64,000 nt of DNA. Source: Cedecea neteri. Lineage in GTDB: Bacteria; Pseudomonadota; Gammaproteobacteria; Enterobacterales; Enterobacteriaceae. Made by a program: the position numbers and the translations under genes. The stretch covers positions 3,720,001-3,784,000 of the forward strand of contig NZ_CP009451.1 in NCBI RefSeq assembly GCF_000757825.1, written 5' to 3'. Of the stretch, positions 29,629-39,100 are shown in pieces (the first letter of the stretch is position 1; the number at the start of each line of letters is the position of its first letter). The notes under the pieces were generated by a model. The model was not told the DNA's origin. It did not search any database and saw only the letters and a program-made list of their open reading frames with translations.

Positions 29629-29669
29629 TTTACCACCCAGCATTTACCTGACATGAACCCGAGTCTGTT

Positions 29670-30185
29670 ATGGATTATTTTACCCTGTTTGGGCTAACGC
29701 CAGGCTATACCCTGAACATCGAGCTTCTGGCTAGCCGTTACCAGGAGCTGCAGCGCCAGTTCCACCCGGACAAATACGCCAGCCGCCCTCAGGCGGAACA
29801 GCTTCTGGCCGTTAGCCAATCCGCAACCATCAACCAGGCCTGGCAGACGCTGCGTCACCCGCTTACCCGCGCCGAATACATCCTGTCCCTGAACGGCTTC
29901 GATCTGGCTAATGAACAGCATACCGTGCGCGACACCGCGTTCCTGATGGAACAGTTGGATCTGCGCGAAGAGCTGGATGATATCGACCAGGCTAAAGACA
30001 GTGACAGGCTTGAAAGCTTTGCCTCTCGCGTAAAAACGATGGTGAAAAACCGCAGCGCGCAGATGGTACAGCAGCTGGATGACCAGCAGTGGGAACAGGC
30101 GGCGGACACCGTTCGCAAGCTGCGTTTCCTCGATAAATTACAGAGCCAAATTGAACAACTAGAAGAAAAGCTGCTCGACTTTTAA
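29670..30185 (+). CDS. hscB: Co-chaperone HscB
   Basis: The 171-residue J-type co-chaperone has the HPD motif in [11 protein letters not shown] and a C-terminal three-helix domain that binds IscU. It stimulates the ATPase of HscA, encoded 35 bases downstream. Confidence 0.97.
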   Translation: MDYFTLFGLTPGYTLNIELLASRYQELQRQFHPDKYASRPQAEQLLAVSQSATINQAWQTLRHPLTRAEYILSLNGFDLANEQHTVRDTAFLMEQLDLREELDDIDQAKDSDRLESFASRVKTMVKNRSAQMVQQLDDQQWEQAADTVRKLRFLDKLQSQIEQLEEKLLDF

Positions 30186-30220
30186 CGCCTGAACTCAGGC
30201 CCGATTTTTGGAAGCGATAC

Positions 30221-32071
30221 ATGGCCTTATTACAAATTAGCGAGCCCGGCATGATGGCTGCGCCGCACCAGCGCAGGCTGGCCGCAGGCATCGACCTTGG
30301 CACCACCAACTCGCTGGTGGCTACCGTTCGTAGCGGCCAGGCTGAAACCCTTGCTGACCACGAAGGCCGTCACCTGCTGCCTTCTGTTGTTCACTACCAG
30401 CCGCAGGGGCATCTGGTCGGTTTTGACGCGCGCGCGCTTGCCGCTCAGGATCCTGCTAACACTATCAGCTCGGTAAAACGCATGATGGGCCGCTCTCTGG
30501 CGGACATTCAGACGCGTTATCCTCATCTTCCGTATCGCCTGCAGGCAAGTGAAAACGGCCTGCCGATGATCGAAACGCCGGCCGGCCTGCTTAACCCGAT
30601 TCGCATCTCTGCCGATATCCTGAAATCACTCTCTGCCCGCGCCACTGAAACGCTGGAAGGGGAGCTTGATGGCGTGGTTATCACGGTTCCCGCGTATTTT
30701 GATGACGCACAGCGTCAGGGTACCAAAGACGCCGCGCGCCTCGCTGGCCTGCACGTTCTGCGTCTGCTGAACGAACCTACCGCGGCGGCTATTGCCTATG
30801 GCCTGGATTCAGGTAAAGAAGGCGTCATTGCCGTTTACGATCTGGGTGGCGGTACTTTTGATATCTCTATTCTTCGCCTGAGCCGCGGCGTGTTTGAAGT
30901 GCTGGCAACGGGCGGTGATTCCGCGCTTGGCGGCGATGACTTCGACCACCTGCTGGCCGACTGGCTGCGCGAGCAGGCCGGAATTGCCGATCGCAGCGAC
31001 GACCGCGTACAGCGCCAGCTTCTGGACGCAGCCATCGCGGCCAAAATCGCCCTCAGCGATGCTGCCACCGCCAGCGTCGAAGTGGCGGGCTGGCAGGGTG
31101 AAGTAACTCGCGAGCAGTTCAACGACCTTATCTCTTCGCTGGTTAAACGTACTTTGCTGTCCTGCCGTCGCGCGTTAAAAGACGCGGGCGTAGAAGCAGA
31201 AGAAGTGCTGGAAGTGGTGATGGTTGGCGGCTCAACCCGCGTACCTTTGGTGCGTGAGCGCGTAGGCGAATTCTTTGGCCGTACGCCGCTAACGTCTATC
31301 GACCCGGACAAAGTCGTTGCCATCGGCGCGGCAATCCAGGCCGACATTCTGGTGGGGAATAAGCCGGACAGCGAAATGCTGCTGCTGGACGTGATCCCAC
31401 TGTCGCTTGGCCTGGAAACGATGGGCGGGCTGGTTGAGAAAGTCATCCCGCGTAACACCACCATCCCGGTAGCGCGTGCGCAGGAATTCACCACCTTCAA
31501 AGACGGCCAGACCGCTATGGCTATCCACGTGCTGCAGGGCGAGCGTGAACTCGTTCAGGATTGCCGTTCGCTGGCTCGCTTTACGCTGCGCGGCATTCCA
31601 GCCATGTCCGCTGGCGGGGCCCATATTCGCGTCACCTTCCAGGTAGACGCCGATGGCCTGCTGAGCGTAACGGCAATGGAAAAATCCACCGGCGTTGAAT
31701 CCTCAATCCAGGTGAAACCTTCTTATGGCCTGAGTGATGGCGAAATTGCCAGCATGATTCAGGACTCCATGAGTTACGCCGAGCATGACGTGCAAGCACG
31801 TATGCTGGCCGAGCAAAAAGTCGAAGCTGCCCGCGTGCTGGAGAGTTTGACCAGCGCGTTGACGGCGGATGCCGCGCTGCTAAGCGCCGCAGAGCGTGCC
31901 GACATTGATGCCGCGATGGCCGCGTTAAGCGCTGCCGCCGCGAGTGACGATGCCGACGCTATTCAAAATGAAATCAAAAACGTAGACAAGCAAACCCAGG
32001 AATTCGCCGCGCGCCGTATGGATCAATCGATCCGTAAAGCGTTGACCGGCCATTCCGTGGACGAGGTTTAA
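30221..32071 (+). CDS. hscA: Fe-S chaperone HscA (Hsp70 family)
   Basis: The 616-residue specialised Hsp70 has the nucleotide-binding motifs [29 protein letters not shown] and [13 protein letters not shown]. Its substrate-binding domain recognises the LPPVK motif of IscU. The short N-terminal extension [10 protein letters not shown] is typical of HscA. fdx follows after one base, so the genes are tightly coupled. Confidence 0.98.
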   Translation: MALLQISEPGMMAAPHQRRLAAGIDLGTTNSLVATVRSGQAETLADHEGRHLLPSVVHYQPQGHLVGFDARALAAQDPANTISSVKRMMGRSLADIQTRYPHLPYRLQASENGLPMIETPAGLLNPIRISADILKSLSARATETLEGELDGVVITVPAYFDDAQRQGTKDAARLAGLHVLRLLNEPTAAAIAYGLDSGKEGVIAVYDLGGGTFDISILRLSRGVFEVLATGGDSALGGDDFDHLLADWLREQAGIADRSDDRVQRQLLDAAIAAKIALSDAATASVEVAGWQGEVTREQFNDLISSLVKRTLLSCRRALKDAGVEAEEVLEVVMVGGSTRVPLVRERVGEFFGRTPLTSIDPDKVVAIGAAIQADILVGNKPDSEMLLLDVIPLSLGLETMGGLVEKVIPRNTTIPVARAQEFTTFKDGQTAMAIHVLQGERELVQDCRSLARFTLRGIPAMSAGGAHIRVTFQVDADGLLSVTAMEKSTGVESSIQVKPSYGLSDGEIASMIQDSMSYAEHDVQARMLAEQKVEAARVLESLTSALTADAALLSAAERADIDAAMAALSAAAASDDADAIQNEIKNVDKQTQEFAARRMDQSIRKALTGHSVDEV

Positions 32072-32072
32072 T

Positions 32073-32408
32073 ATGCCAAAGATTGTTTTTCTGCCTCATC
32101 AGGACCTGTGTCCGGATGGCGCAGTTCTGGAAGCGAAGCAAGGTGAAACCATTCTCGACGTTGCGCTGCGCAACGGTATTGAGATTGAACACGCCTGTGA
32201 GAAGTCCTGCGCCTGCACCACCTGCCACTGCGTTGTGCGTGAAGGTTTTGATTCACTCGCGGAAAGCACCGAGGACGAAGACGACATGCTGGATAAAGCA
32301 TGGGGTCTGGAGCCGGAAAGCCGCTTGAGCTGCCAGGCTCGCGTCAGCGACGAAGACCTGGTGGTTGAGATGCCGCGTTACACCATTAACCACGCACGCG
32401 AACATTAA
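32073..32408 (+). CDS. fdx: [2Fe-2S] ferredoxin of the isc operon
   Basis: The 111-residue adrenodoxin-type ferredoxin has ligands in [17 protein letters not shown] and LSCQARV. It supplies electrons for cluster assembly on IscU. Confidence 0.98.
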   Translation: MPKIVFLPHQDLCPDGAVLEAKQGETILDVALRNGIEIEHACEKSCACTTCHCVVREGFDSLAESTEDEDDMLDKAWGLEPESRLSCQARVSDEDLVVEMPRYTINHAREH

Positions 32409-32419
32409 CGGGAGTCGCC

Positions 32420-32620
32420 ATGGGACTGAAGTGGACCGACAGCCGCGAAATCGGCGAAGCGCTGTACGACAGCCGTCCGGATCTCGATCCTAAGACGGTG
32501 CGTTTCACCGATATGCACCAGTGGATCTGCGAGCTGGAAGAGTTTGATGACGATCCGAGCGCTTCTAACGAGAAAGTACTGGAAGCGATTTTGCTTGTCT
32601 GGTTAGATGAAGCTGAATGA
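32420..32620 (+). CDS. iscX: IscX, IscS-binding regulator
   Basis: The 66-residue acidic protein has the family start [17 protein letters not shown] and an acidic C-terminal helix. IscX (YfhJ) binds IscS and iron and tunes cluster assembly. It is the last gene of the isc operon and is followed by a hairpin at 32624-32647. Confidence 0.97.
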   Translation: MGLKWTDSREIGEALYDSRPDLDPKTVRFTDMHQWICELEEFDDDPSASNEKVLEAILLVWLDEAE

Positions 32621-32837
32621 TACACGGGCTGCCTTGGGCGGCCCGTTGTACTGATGACCAGGTTCATTGCCCTAAAATGTTCGGATCGCGATCGAATAAA
32701 AGCAATGAATTGTGTTCTCTGGTTTGCCCCAAACAGTCGAAAATCCCATTTTTCGGCTGTTTGACATCAATCTAACGGGCTGCCTTGGGCGGCCCGTTTT
32801 TGCATTTTGCCTGTGCTGAACAATGAAGGATTGGAAA
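32621..32837 (+). repeat. iscX-pepB gap with two identical hairpins
   Basis: The 24-base hairpin ACGGGCTGCC-TTG-GGCGGCCCGTT occurs twice without change, at 32624-32647 and 32775-32798. Only the second has a strong T-run and should terminate well. A third imperfect stem, AAACAG...CTGTTT with CGAAAA/TTTTCG inside, lies between them at 32731-32762. The exact duplication suggests a copied terminator. No gene is seen between the copies. Confidence 0.75.
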
Positions 32838-34124
32838 ATGACTGAAGCCATGAAAATCACCCTTTCCACGCAGCCAGCGGACGCACGCTGGGGCGAAAAG
32901 GCGACGTATAGCATTAACAATGACGGCATTACCCTACACCTGACCGGCAAAGACGATCTCGGTCTTATCCAGCGCGCAGCGCGCAAAATTGATGGCCAGG
33001 GGCTGAAGCACGTTCAGCTGGCTGGCGAAGGCTGGGACGTAGAGAAGAGCTGGGCCTTCTGGCAGGGCTATCGCGCACCAAAAGGCACCCGCAAAATTGA
33101 CTGGGCCGTGCTGAGCGAAACCGAGCAGAAAGAGCTGGATAGCCGCCTGAAAGTGATTGACTGGGTTCGCCACACCATCAACACCCCGGCAGAAGAGCTG
33201 GGCCCGGAGCAGCTTGCTTCCCGCGCCGTTGACCTGCTGTGTGACGTTGCCTGTGACCACGTTTCTTACCGTATTACCAAGGGCGAAGACCTGCGTGAGC
33301 AGAACTATGCCGGGATCCACACCGTTGGCCGTGGCTCTGACCGTGCACCCGTGCTGCTGGCGCTGGACTACAACCCAACCGGTAACCCGGACGCGCCGGT
33401 TTACGCAAGCCTGGTCGGGAAGGGCATCACCTTTGACTCCGGCGGCTACAGCATCAAACAGACCGCGTTCATGGATTCTATGAAATCCGACATGGGCGGT
33501 GCAGCGACTATTACCGGCGCACTGGCTCTGGCCATCACCCGTGGCCTGAACAAGCGCGTGAAGCTGTTCCTGTGCTGCGCGGATAACATGATCAGCGGCA
33601 ATGCAATGAAGCTGGGTGACATCATCACCTACCGTAACGGTAAAACCGTTGAAGTGATGAACACCGACGCCGAAGGGCGCCTGGTGCTGGCCGATGGCCT
33701 GATTGACGCTGCCGCTCAGAAACCAGAGCTGATTATCGACTGCGCCACCCTGACCGGTGCGGCGAAAACGGCGCTGGGTAACGATTACCACGCGGTATTC
33801 AGCTTTGACGAAAAGCTGGCCGCTCGCCTGCTGACCAGCGCCGCCGAAGAAAACGAGCCGTTCTGGCGCCTGCCGCTGGCGGAATTCCACCGCAGCCAGC
33901 TGCCGTCTAACTTCGCCGAGCTGAACAATACCGCCAACGCCTCTTATCCGGCGGGTGCAAGCACTGCGGCAGGTTTCCTGTCTCACTTTGTGGAAAACTA
34001 CCACCAGGGCTGGGTACACGTGGACTGTTCTGCAACCTACCGTAAGGGCGCGGTTGAGCAATGGTCTGCCGGTGCCACCGGTCTGGGCGTACGTGCGATC
34101 GCCAATCTGCTGTTAGCTAAGTAA
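32838..34124 (+). CDS. pepB: Aminopeptidase B (PepB), M17 family
   Basis: The 428-residue protein starts at MTEAMKITL (32838), the family start; the frame five codons upstream is not conserved. Metal and catalytic motifs are in [15 protein letters not shown], the MKSDMGGAA segment and the M17 signature [14 protein letters not shown]. It is a cytosolic Mn/Zn-dependent leucyl-type aminopeptidase. Confidence 0.97.
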   Translation: MTEAMKITLSTQPADARWGEKATYSINNDGITLHLTGKDDLGLIQRAARKIDGQGLKHVQLAGEGWDVEKSWAFWQGYRAPKGTRKIDWAVLSETEQKELDSRLKVIDWVRHTINTPAEELGPEQLASRAVDLLCDVACDHVSYRITKGEDLREQNYAGIHTVGRGSDRAPVLLALDYNPTGNPDAPVYASLVGKGITFDSGGYSIKQTAFMDSMKSDMGGAATITGALALAITRGLNKRVKLFLCCADNMISGNAMKLGDIITYRNGKTVEVMNTDAEGRLVLADGLIDAAAQKPELIIDCATLTGAAKTALGNDYHAVFSFDEKLAARLLTSAAEENEPFWRLPLAEFHRSQLPSNFAELNNTANASYPAGASTAAGFLSHFVENYHQGWVHVDCSATYRKGAVEQWSAGATGLGVRAIANLLLAK

Positions 34125-34130
34125 TACTGC

Positions 34131-34222
34131 CTCTCACCCCGGCCCTCTCCCCATAGGGGAGAGGGGGAAGGACGGTCCTGAACTGTCCCCTCACCCTTCC
34201 AGGGAGAGGGTTAGGGTGAGGG
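34131..34222. repeat. Intact interspersed palindromic repeat
   Basis: The unit begins CTCTCACCCCGGCCCTCTCC, passes through GGGGAGAGGGGG, and ends with CCCCTCACCC...GGGTTAGGGTGAGGG. It lies in the pepB-sseB gap. It contains CCCCGGCCCTCTCCCC (34137-34152), the same core that the IS110 element has entered at 2126/3326. It is the only complete copy in the window. Confidence 0.85.
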
Positions 34223-34254
34223 TAAAACCTCTTAAGCTTTATCCCGGAATCACA

Positions 34255-35031
34255 ATGTCAGAAACAAAAAATGAACTAGAAACCCTGCTTGAGCAGGCGG
34301 CAACCGAGCCGGCCCACCGCCCGGCATTTTTCCGTACCCTGCTGGAATCCACCGTTTGGGTGCCGGGCAACGCGGCGGAAGGTGAAGCTATCGACGCCGA
34401 CAGTGCGGTTGAACTGCAGCACTGGGAAAAAGAAGATGGTACTTCGGTGATCCCTTTCTTCACATCCCTGGAAGCTCTGCAGGAAGCTGTAAGCCATGAG
34501 CAGGCGTTTGTGGTGATGCCCGTGCGCACTTTGTTTGAAATGACGCTGGGCGAATCTCTGTTCCTTAACGCCAAACTGCCGACCGGCAAAGAATTTACGC
34601 CAAACGAAATCAACCATTTGGTCAGCGCAGAGAGTGACCCTCTGAGCCAGCAGAAAGTGCTGGAGGGCGGCACCTCGCTGCTGCTTTCAGAAGTTGCCGA
34701 GCCGCCAGCACAGATGGTCGACTCGCTGACGACGCTGTTTAAAAACCTGAAAACGGTTAAACGGGCGTTTATCTGCTCCATCAAGGAACAGGCAGACGAA
34801 GAACCAAACCTGCTGATCGGTATTGAGGCTGACGGCGACATCGAGGCAATCATTCGCCAGGCCGGGAGCGTGGCAACCGATACGTTACCGGGCGATGAGC
34901 CGGTTGATATCTGCCTGGTCGTGGAGGGTGAGAAGGGCATCAGCCACTTTATGATTGCCCACATAACCCCGTTCTACGAACGCCGTTGGGGTAGCTTCCT
35001 GCGCGACTTTAAGCAAAACCGTATTATTTGA
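34255..35031 (+). CDS. sseB: SseB, enhanced serine sensitivity protein
   Basis: The 258-residue protein starts at MSETKNELETLLEQ (34255); the longer frame begins inside the repeat and was rejected. It matches the E. coli SseB family in length and has the C-terminal FYERRWGSFLRDFK. Its biochemical role is unknown; overexpression in E. coli raises serine sensitivity. It is convergent with sseA. Confidence 0.93.
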   Translation: MSETKNELETLLEQAATEPAHRPAFFRTLLESTVWVPGNAAEGEAIDADSAVELQHWEKEDGTSVIPFFTSLEALQEAVSHEQAFVVMPVRTLFEMTLGESLFLNAKLPTGKEFTPNEINHLVSAESDPLSQQKVLEGGTSLLLSEVAEPPAQMVDSLTTLFKNLKTVKRAFICSIKEQADEEPNLLIGIEADGDIEAIIRQAGSVATDTLPGDEPVDICLVVEGEKGISHFMIAHITPFYERRWGSFLRDFKQNRII

Positions 35032-35082
35032 CGGCTGTTTGCCATCAATTTGAAGGGAGGCGCTTATGCCTCCCTTTTTGTT

Positions 35083-35928
35083 TTACTGCGCAGGCTCAAC
35101 CGGCAGGTCAGGGCGAGCGCCCCATTCACTCCACGAACCATCGTAAAGCGACACGCCGTTCACGCCCAGCGTCGTCAGTGCCAGTACCACGACGGCAGCC
35201 GTGACGCCGGAGCCGCAGCTGGCAATGATTGGCCGCTCGAAGCTTACGCCCTGGCGCTCGAAGATTTCGCTCAGTTTGTCCGATGTCTTCAACTGGCCGT
35301 TTTCCACAAGGTCCACCCACGGCACGTTAAGTGCGCCTGGGATATGGCCGCGTTTCAGGCCTGGGCGCGGCTCATCTGCCAGCGCATTAAAGCGTGGTGC
35401 CGGGCGAGCATCCACAATCTGAGCGGTGCCTTCGTGGCTGACCAGCAGCACGTCGGTAAGGCGTTTGATCACCAGCGGATCGAAGTTAACCTCGAACTCA
35501 CCTTCCTGCAGCTCCACGTCCCCTTGTTCCAGCGGCAACGCTTCACGTTGCCATTCCGCCAGCCCACCGGCCAGAATCGACACTCTTTCGACGCCGAAGG
35601 TGCGCAGCATCCACCAGGCACGAGGCGCGGAGAACAGATTACCTTCGTCGTAGACTACCAGGTGCTTATCGCTGCTGACGCCCAGCTCGCGCATAGCAAC
35701 GGCAAATGCTTCGGCACGCGGCATCATGTGGGGAAGGGGGCTGGTGTGATCGGAGAGCGCCTCGATGTCAAAATAGACCGCACGTGGCAGATGCCCGGCC
35801 CGGTATTCGCCCGGCAGGTCGCGGTGCTCCTGCCCTGGCGGTGCCATACGGGCATCTAAAATCTGGATATCGTCATCGTTAATGTGTTCTGCGAGCCAGT
35901 CGCTCGCGACGAAGAAAGAGGTGGACAT
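35083..35928 (-). CDS. sseA: 3-mercaptopyruvate sulfurtransferase
   Basis: The 281-residue protein has two rhodanese domains. The active-site loop in the second is IASCGSGVTAAVV with catalytic Cys, and the first domain has the structural motif VYDEGNLFSAPRAWWML. I start at MSTSFFVASDW (35928); the frame continues 83 codons upstream with no similarity. It transfers sulfur from 3-mercaptopyruvate to cyanide or thiols. Confidence 0.96.
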   Translation of the reverse strand: MSTSFFVASDWLAEHINDDDIQILDARMAPPGQEHRDLPGEYRAGHLPRAVYFDIEALSDHTSPLPHMMPRAEAFAVAMRELGVSSDKHLVVYDEGNLFSAPRAWWMLRTFGVERVSILAGGLAEWQREALPLEQGDVELQEGEFEVNFDPLVIKRLTDVLLVSHEGTAQIVDARPAPRFNALADEPRPGLKRGHIPGALNVPWVDLVENGQLKTSDKLSEIFERQGVSFERPIIASCGSGVTAAVVVLALTTLGVNGVSLYDGSWSEWGARPDLPVEPAQ

Positions 35929-36167
35929 AGTGAGCCTCCGGTTCATCAAAGAAAATCGGATTGTCGGTGTTTTTCCAGAACCCGGCAAGCAGCCTTGCCT
36001 GACATCGCGAGATACTTCGTAAAACTTATTGAATGCAGTCGCTAATTTACCGTTGCCTGCGAGACATCTCGCAAGGCAGAGGATTCCTACTTTCGCTTTT
36101 CTGGCTAATCCGCATAATACTTGCTCTACGTAATGTTTAGCGGCCCTTATTGGCCAGGGATGAAAGA
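35929..36167. other. Structured sseA-yfhM gap
   Basis: No protein gene is seen. TGCCT-GCGAGA and TCTCGC-AGGCA form a long hairpin at 36053-36077. An upstream GCCTTGC at 35992 can instead pair with the GCAAGGC of its 3' arm, so two alternative folds exist. The gap must also hold the divergent promoters of sseA and yfhM. A small RNA is possible but unproven. Confidence 0.45.
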
Positions 36168-39100
36168 ATGAATGCACTACGTTTGACGAGCCTTGCCGCG
36201 CTGGTTTGCGGCCTGCTGGCGCTTTCGGGCTGTGACGATAAAAACAATCAGCAAACCGTTCAGCCCACCGCCTCTGCTGCGGCGGAACAAAGCAGCAAAG
36301 CTGAAACTAAACCGGATACCGCCCAGCTAGAAAAACTGGCGCAGCAGTCCGCAGGGAAGCCGCTGAAACTGCTTGATGCCTCCGAAGTTCAGCTGGACGG
36401 TGCCAGCACGTTAGTGCTGACGTTTTCCATTCCGCTCGATCCCAATCAGGACTTCAATAAAGTCGCCCATCTGGTGGATAAAACCAGCGGCAAAGTGGAC
36501 GGTGCCTGGGAGCTTTCCCGCGACCTGAAAGAGCTACGCCTGCGCCACCTTGAGCCAAAACGCACGCTGATCGTGACCGTAGAAAGTGGCCTGCTTGCAC
36601 TGAATAAAGCGACGCTGGAGGCCAGCTTCGAAAAACAGATCGCCACGCGTGACGTGCAGCCGAGCGTAGGCTTTGCCAGCAAAGGCTCGTTACTGCCGAC
36701 CAAAGTGATTGCGGGTTTGCCTGTTATGGCGCTCAACGTCGATAAAATTGACGTCAACTTCTACCGCATTAAGGACAGCTCGCTCAGCGCGTTTGTCAGC
36801 CAATGGCAGTATCGCAACTCGGTCTCTAACTGGGAGTCCGACAATCTTCTGAAACTGGCCGATCTGGTTTACACCGGTCGTTTTGACCTCAACCCTGCAC
36901 GCAACACCCGCGAGAAGCTGATGTTGCCGCTGGGCGATATCAAGCCCCTGCAGCAGCCCGGCGTTTATCTGGCGATCATGAATCAGGCGGGTCATTACGC
37001 CTACAGCAATGCCGCGACGCTCTTCACGCTGAGCGATGTGGGCATTTCGGTGCATCGCTATCACGACAGGCTGGACGTCTTTACCCAGAGTCTGGAAAAC
37101 GGTGCCGCGCAGTCGGGCGTTGAAATTGTGCTGCTGAACGAAAAAGGGCAGACGGTTGGGCAAGGTAAAAGCGACGGTGACGGGCACGCCACGCTTGAGA
37201 AGCTGAATAAAGGCACGTTACTGCTGGCGCGCAATGGCGAGCAAACCACGCTGCTGGATCTCAGCCGCCCGGCGCTGGACCTGGCCGAGTTTGATATCGC
37301 CGGTGAACAGGGCTACAGCAAACAGTTCTTTATGTTTGGCCCAAGAGATCTCTATCGCCCGGGAGAGTCGGTCATCGTTAATGCCCTGCTCAGGGACGGA
37401 GACGGCAAACCGCTGCCGCCGCAGCCGGTGAAGCTTGAGGTGGTGAAACCAGATGGTCAGGTTGCCCGCACCGAAGTCTGGCAGTCGGCCAACGGGCTTT
37501 ATCAATTTACCTGGCCTCTGAGCGACAGCGCGGCAACCGGGAACTGGCAAATGCGGGTCAACACCGGGGATAACCAGCCTCGCAGCTGGGCATTTAAAGT
37601 TGAAGACTTTATGCCGGAGCGTATGGCGCTGAATCTCACGGCGCAGAGTGCGCCGATATCCCCTGAAGATACCGTCAACTTTGACGTTGCCGGGCGCTAT
37701 CTCTATGGGGCGCCAGCCGCGGGTAACAACCTTCAGGGGCAGCTCTTCCTGCGTCCTTTACGTGAGGCCGTTGCCGGGCTTCCGGGGTTCCAGTTTGGCG
37801 ATATTAATGAGCAAAACCTTGCCCGTAGCCTGGATGCCGTTGAGCTAACGCTCGATGAAAAGGGGCATACGACCGTCAGCGCGGAAAGCCAGTGGGGAGA
37901 CGTGCATTCTCCACTCCGCCTGATTTTGCAGGCCAGCCTGCTGGAGTCCGGCGGTCGCCCGGTGACACGCCGCGTAGAGCAGGCCATCTGGCCCGCTCAG
38001 GCATTGCCGGGGATCCGCCCTCAGTTTGCCAGTAAAGAGGTCTATGACTACCGGACCGACACTACCCGCACGCAGCCGATCGTTGATGAAGACAGCAGCG
38101 TAGGCTTTGACATTGTCTATGCAGATGCACAGGGAGAGAAGCTAGCGGTAAGTGACCTGGACGTGCGCCTGATTCGCGAGCGTAGGGATTACTACTGGAG
38201 CTGGGAAGAAAGCGAAGGCTGGCAGTCTCAGTATGACCAAAAAGATCTGGTGGAAGCGGAGCAGAAGCTAACCCTTACCGCAGGGGAAACGGGCAAGGTG
38301 GCCTTCCCCGTAGAGTGGGGCTCCTACCGCCTGGAAGTCCGTGACCCACAAAGTAATCTCGTCAGCAGCCTGCGTTTTTGGGCAGGCTATAGCTGGCAGG
38401 ATAACAGCGACGGAACCGGGGCGGTACGCCCGGACCGGGTGACGCTAAAAATAGACAAGCCTTCCTATAAAGCGGGCGATACCATCAATCTACATATCGC
38501 CGCACCTGCAGCGGGTAAAGGGTATGCGCTGGTGGAGTCCAGCGATGGGCCGCTGTGGTGGAAAGAAATAGACGTTCCGGCAAGCGGCATGGATCTCGCT
38601 ATCCCGGTGGATAAAAGCTGGCAGCGTCACGATCTTTACCTGAGTACCGTGGTTATTCGCCCCGGAGACAAGGCTCGTTCCGCCACGCCTAAGCGCGCTG
38701 TCGGGATCCTTCACCTGCCGCTAGGAGACGAGAGTCGCCGCCTCGATCTTACGTTGCAAAATCCAGCCAAAATGCGCCCCAACCAGAACCTGACGGTTAA
38801 GGTGAAGGCCAGCGTGAAAAATGGCGAAGTGCCGAAGCAGATCAACGTGCTGCTGTCCGCCGTGGACAGCGGCGTGCTTAACATCACCGATTACAAAACG
38901 CCGGATCCGTGGGATGCCTTCTTTGGACGCAAGCGCTATGGCGCTGACATTTACGACATTTACGGCCAGGTGATTGAAGGCGAGGGGCGGCTGGCTGCGC
39001 TGCGCTTTGGCGGTGACGGAGATGAAGGTGATGAGCTAAGCCGTGGTGGTAAAAAGCCGGTAAACCACGTGACTATCATCGCGCAACAGGCTCAGCCCGT

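Noticed and set aside
32934..34061. A 375-codon minus-strand frame opposite pepB
   Set aside because: It is antisense to a strongly conserved M17 peptidase and carries no motif of its own.
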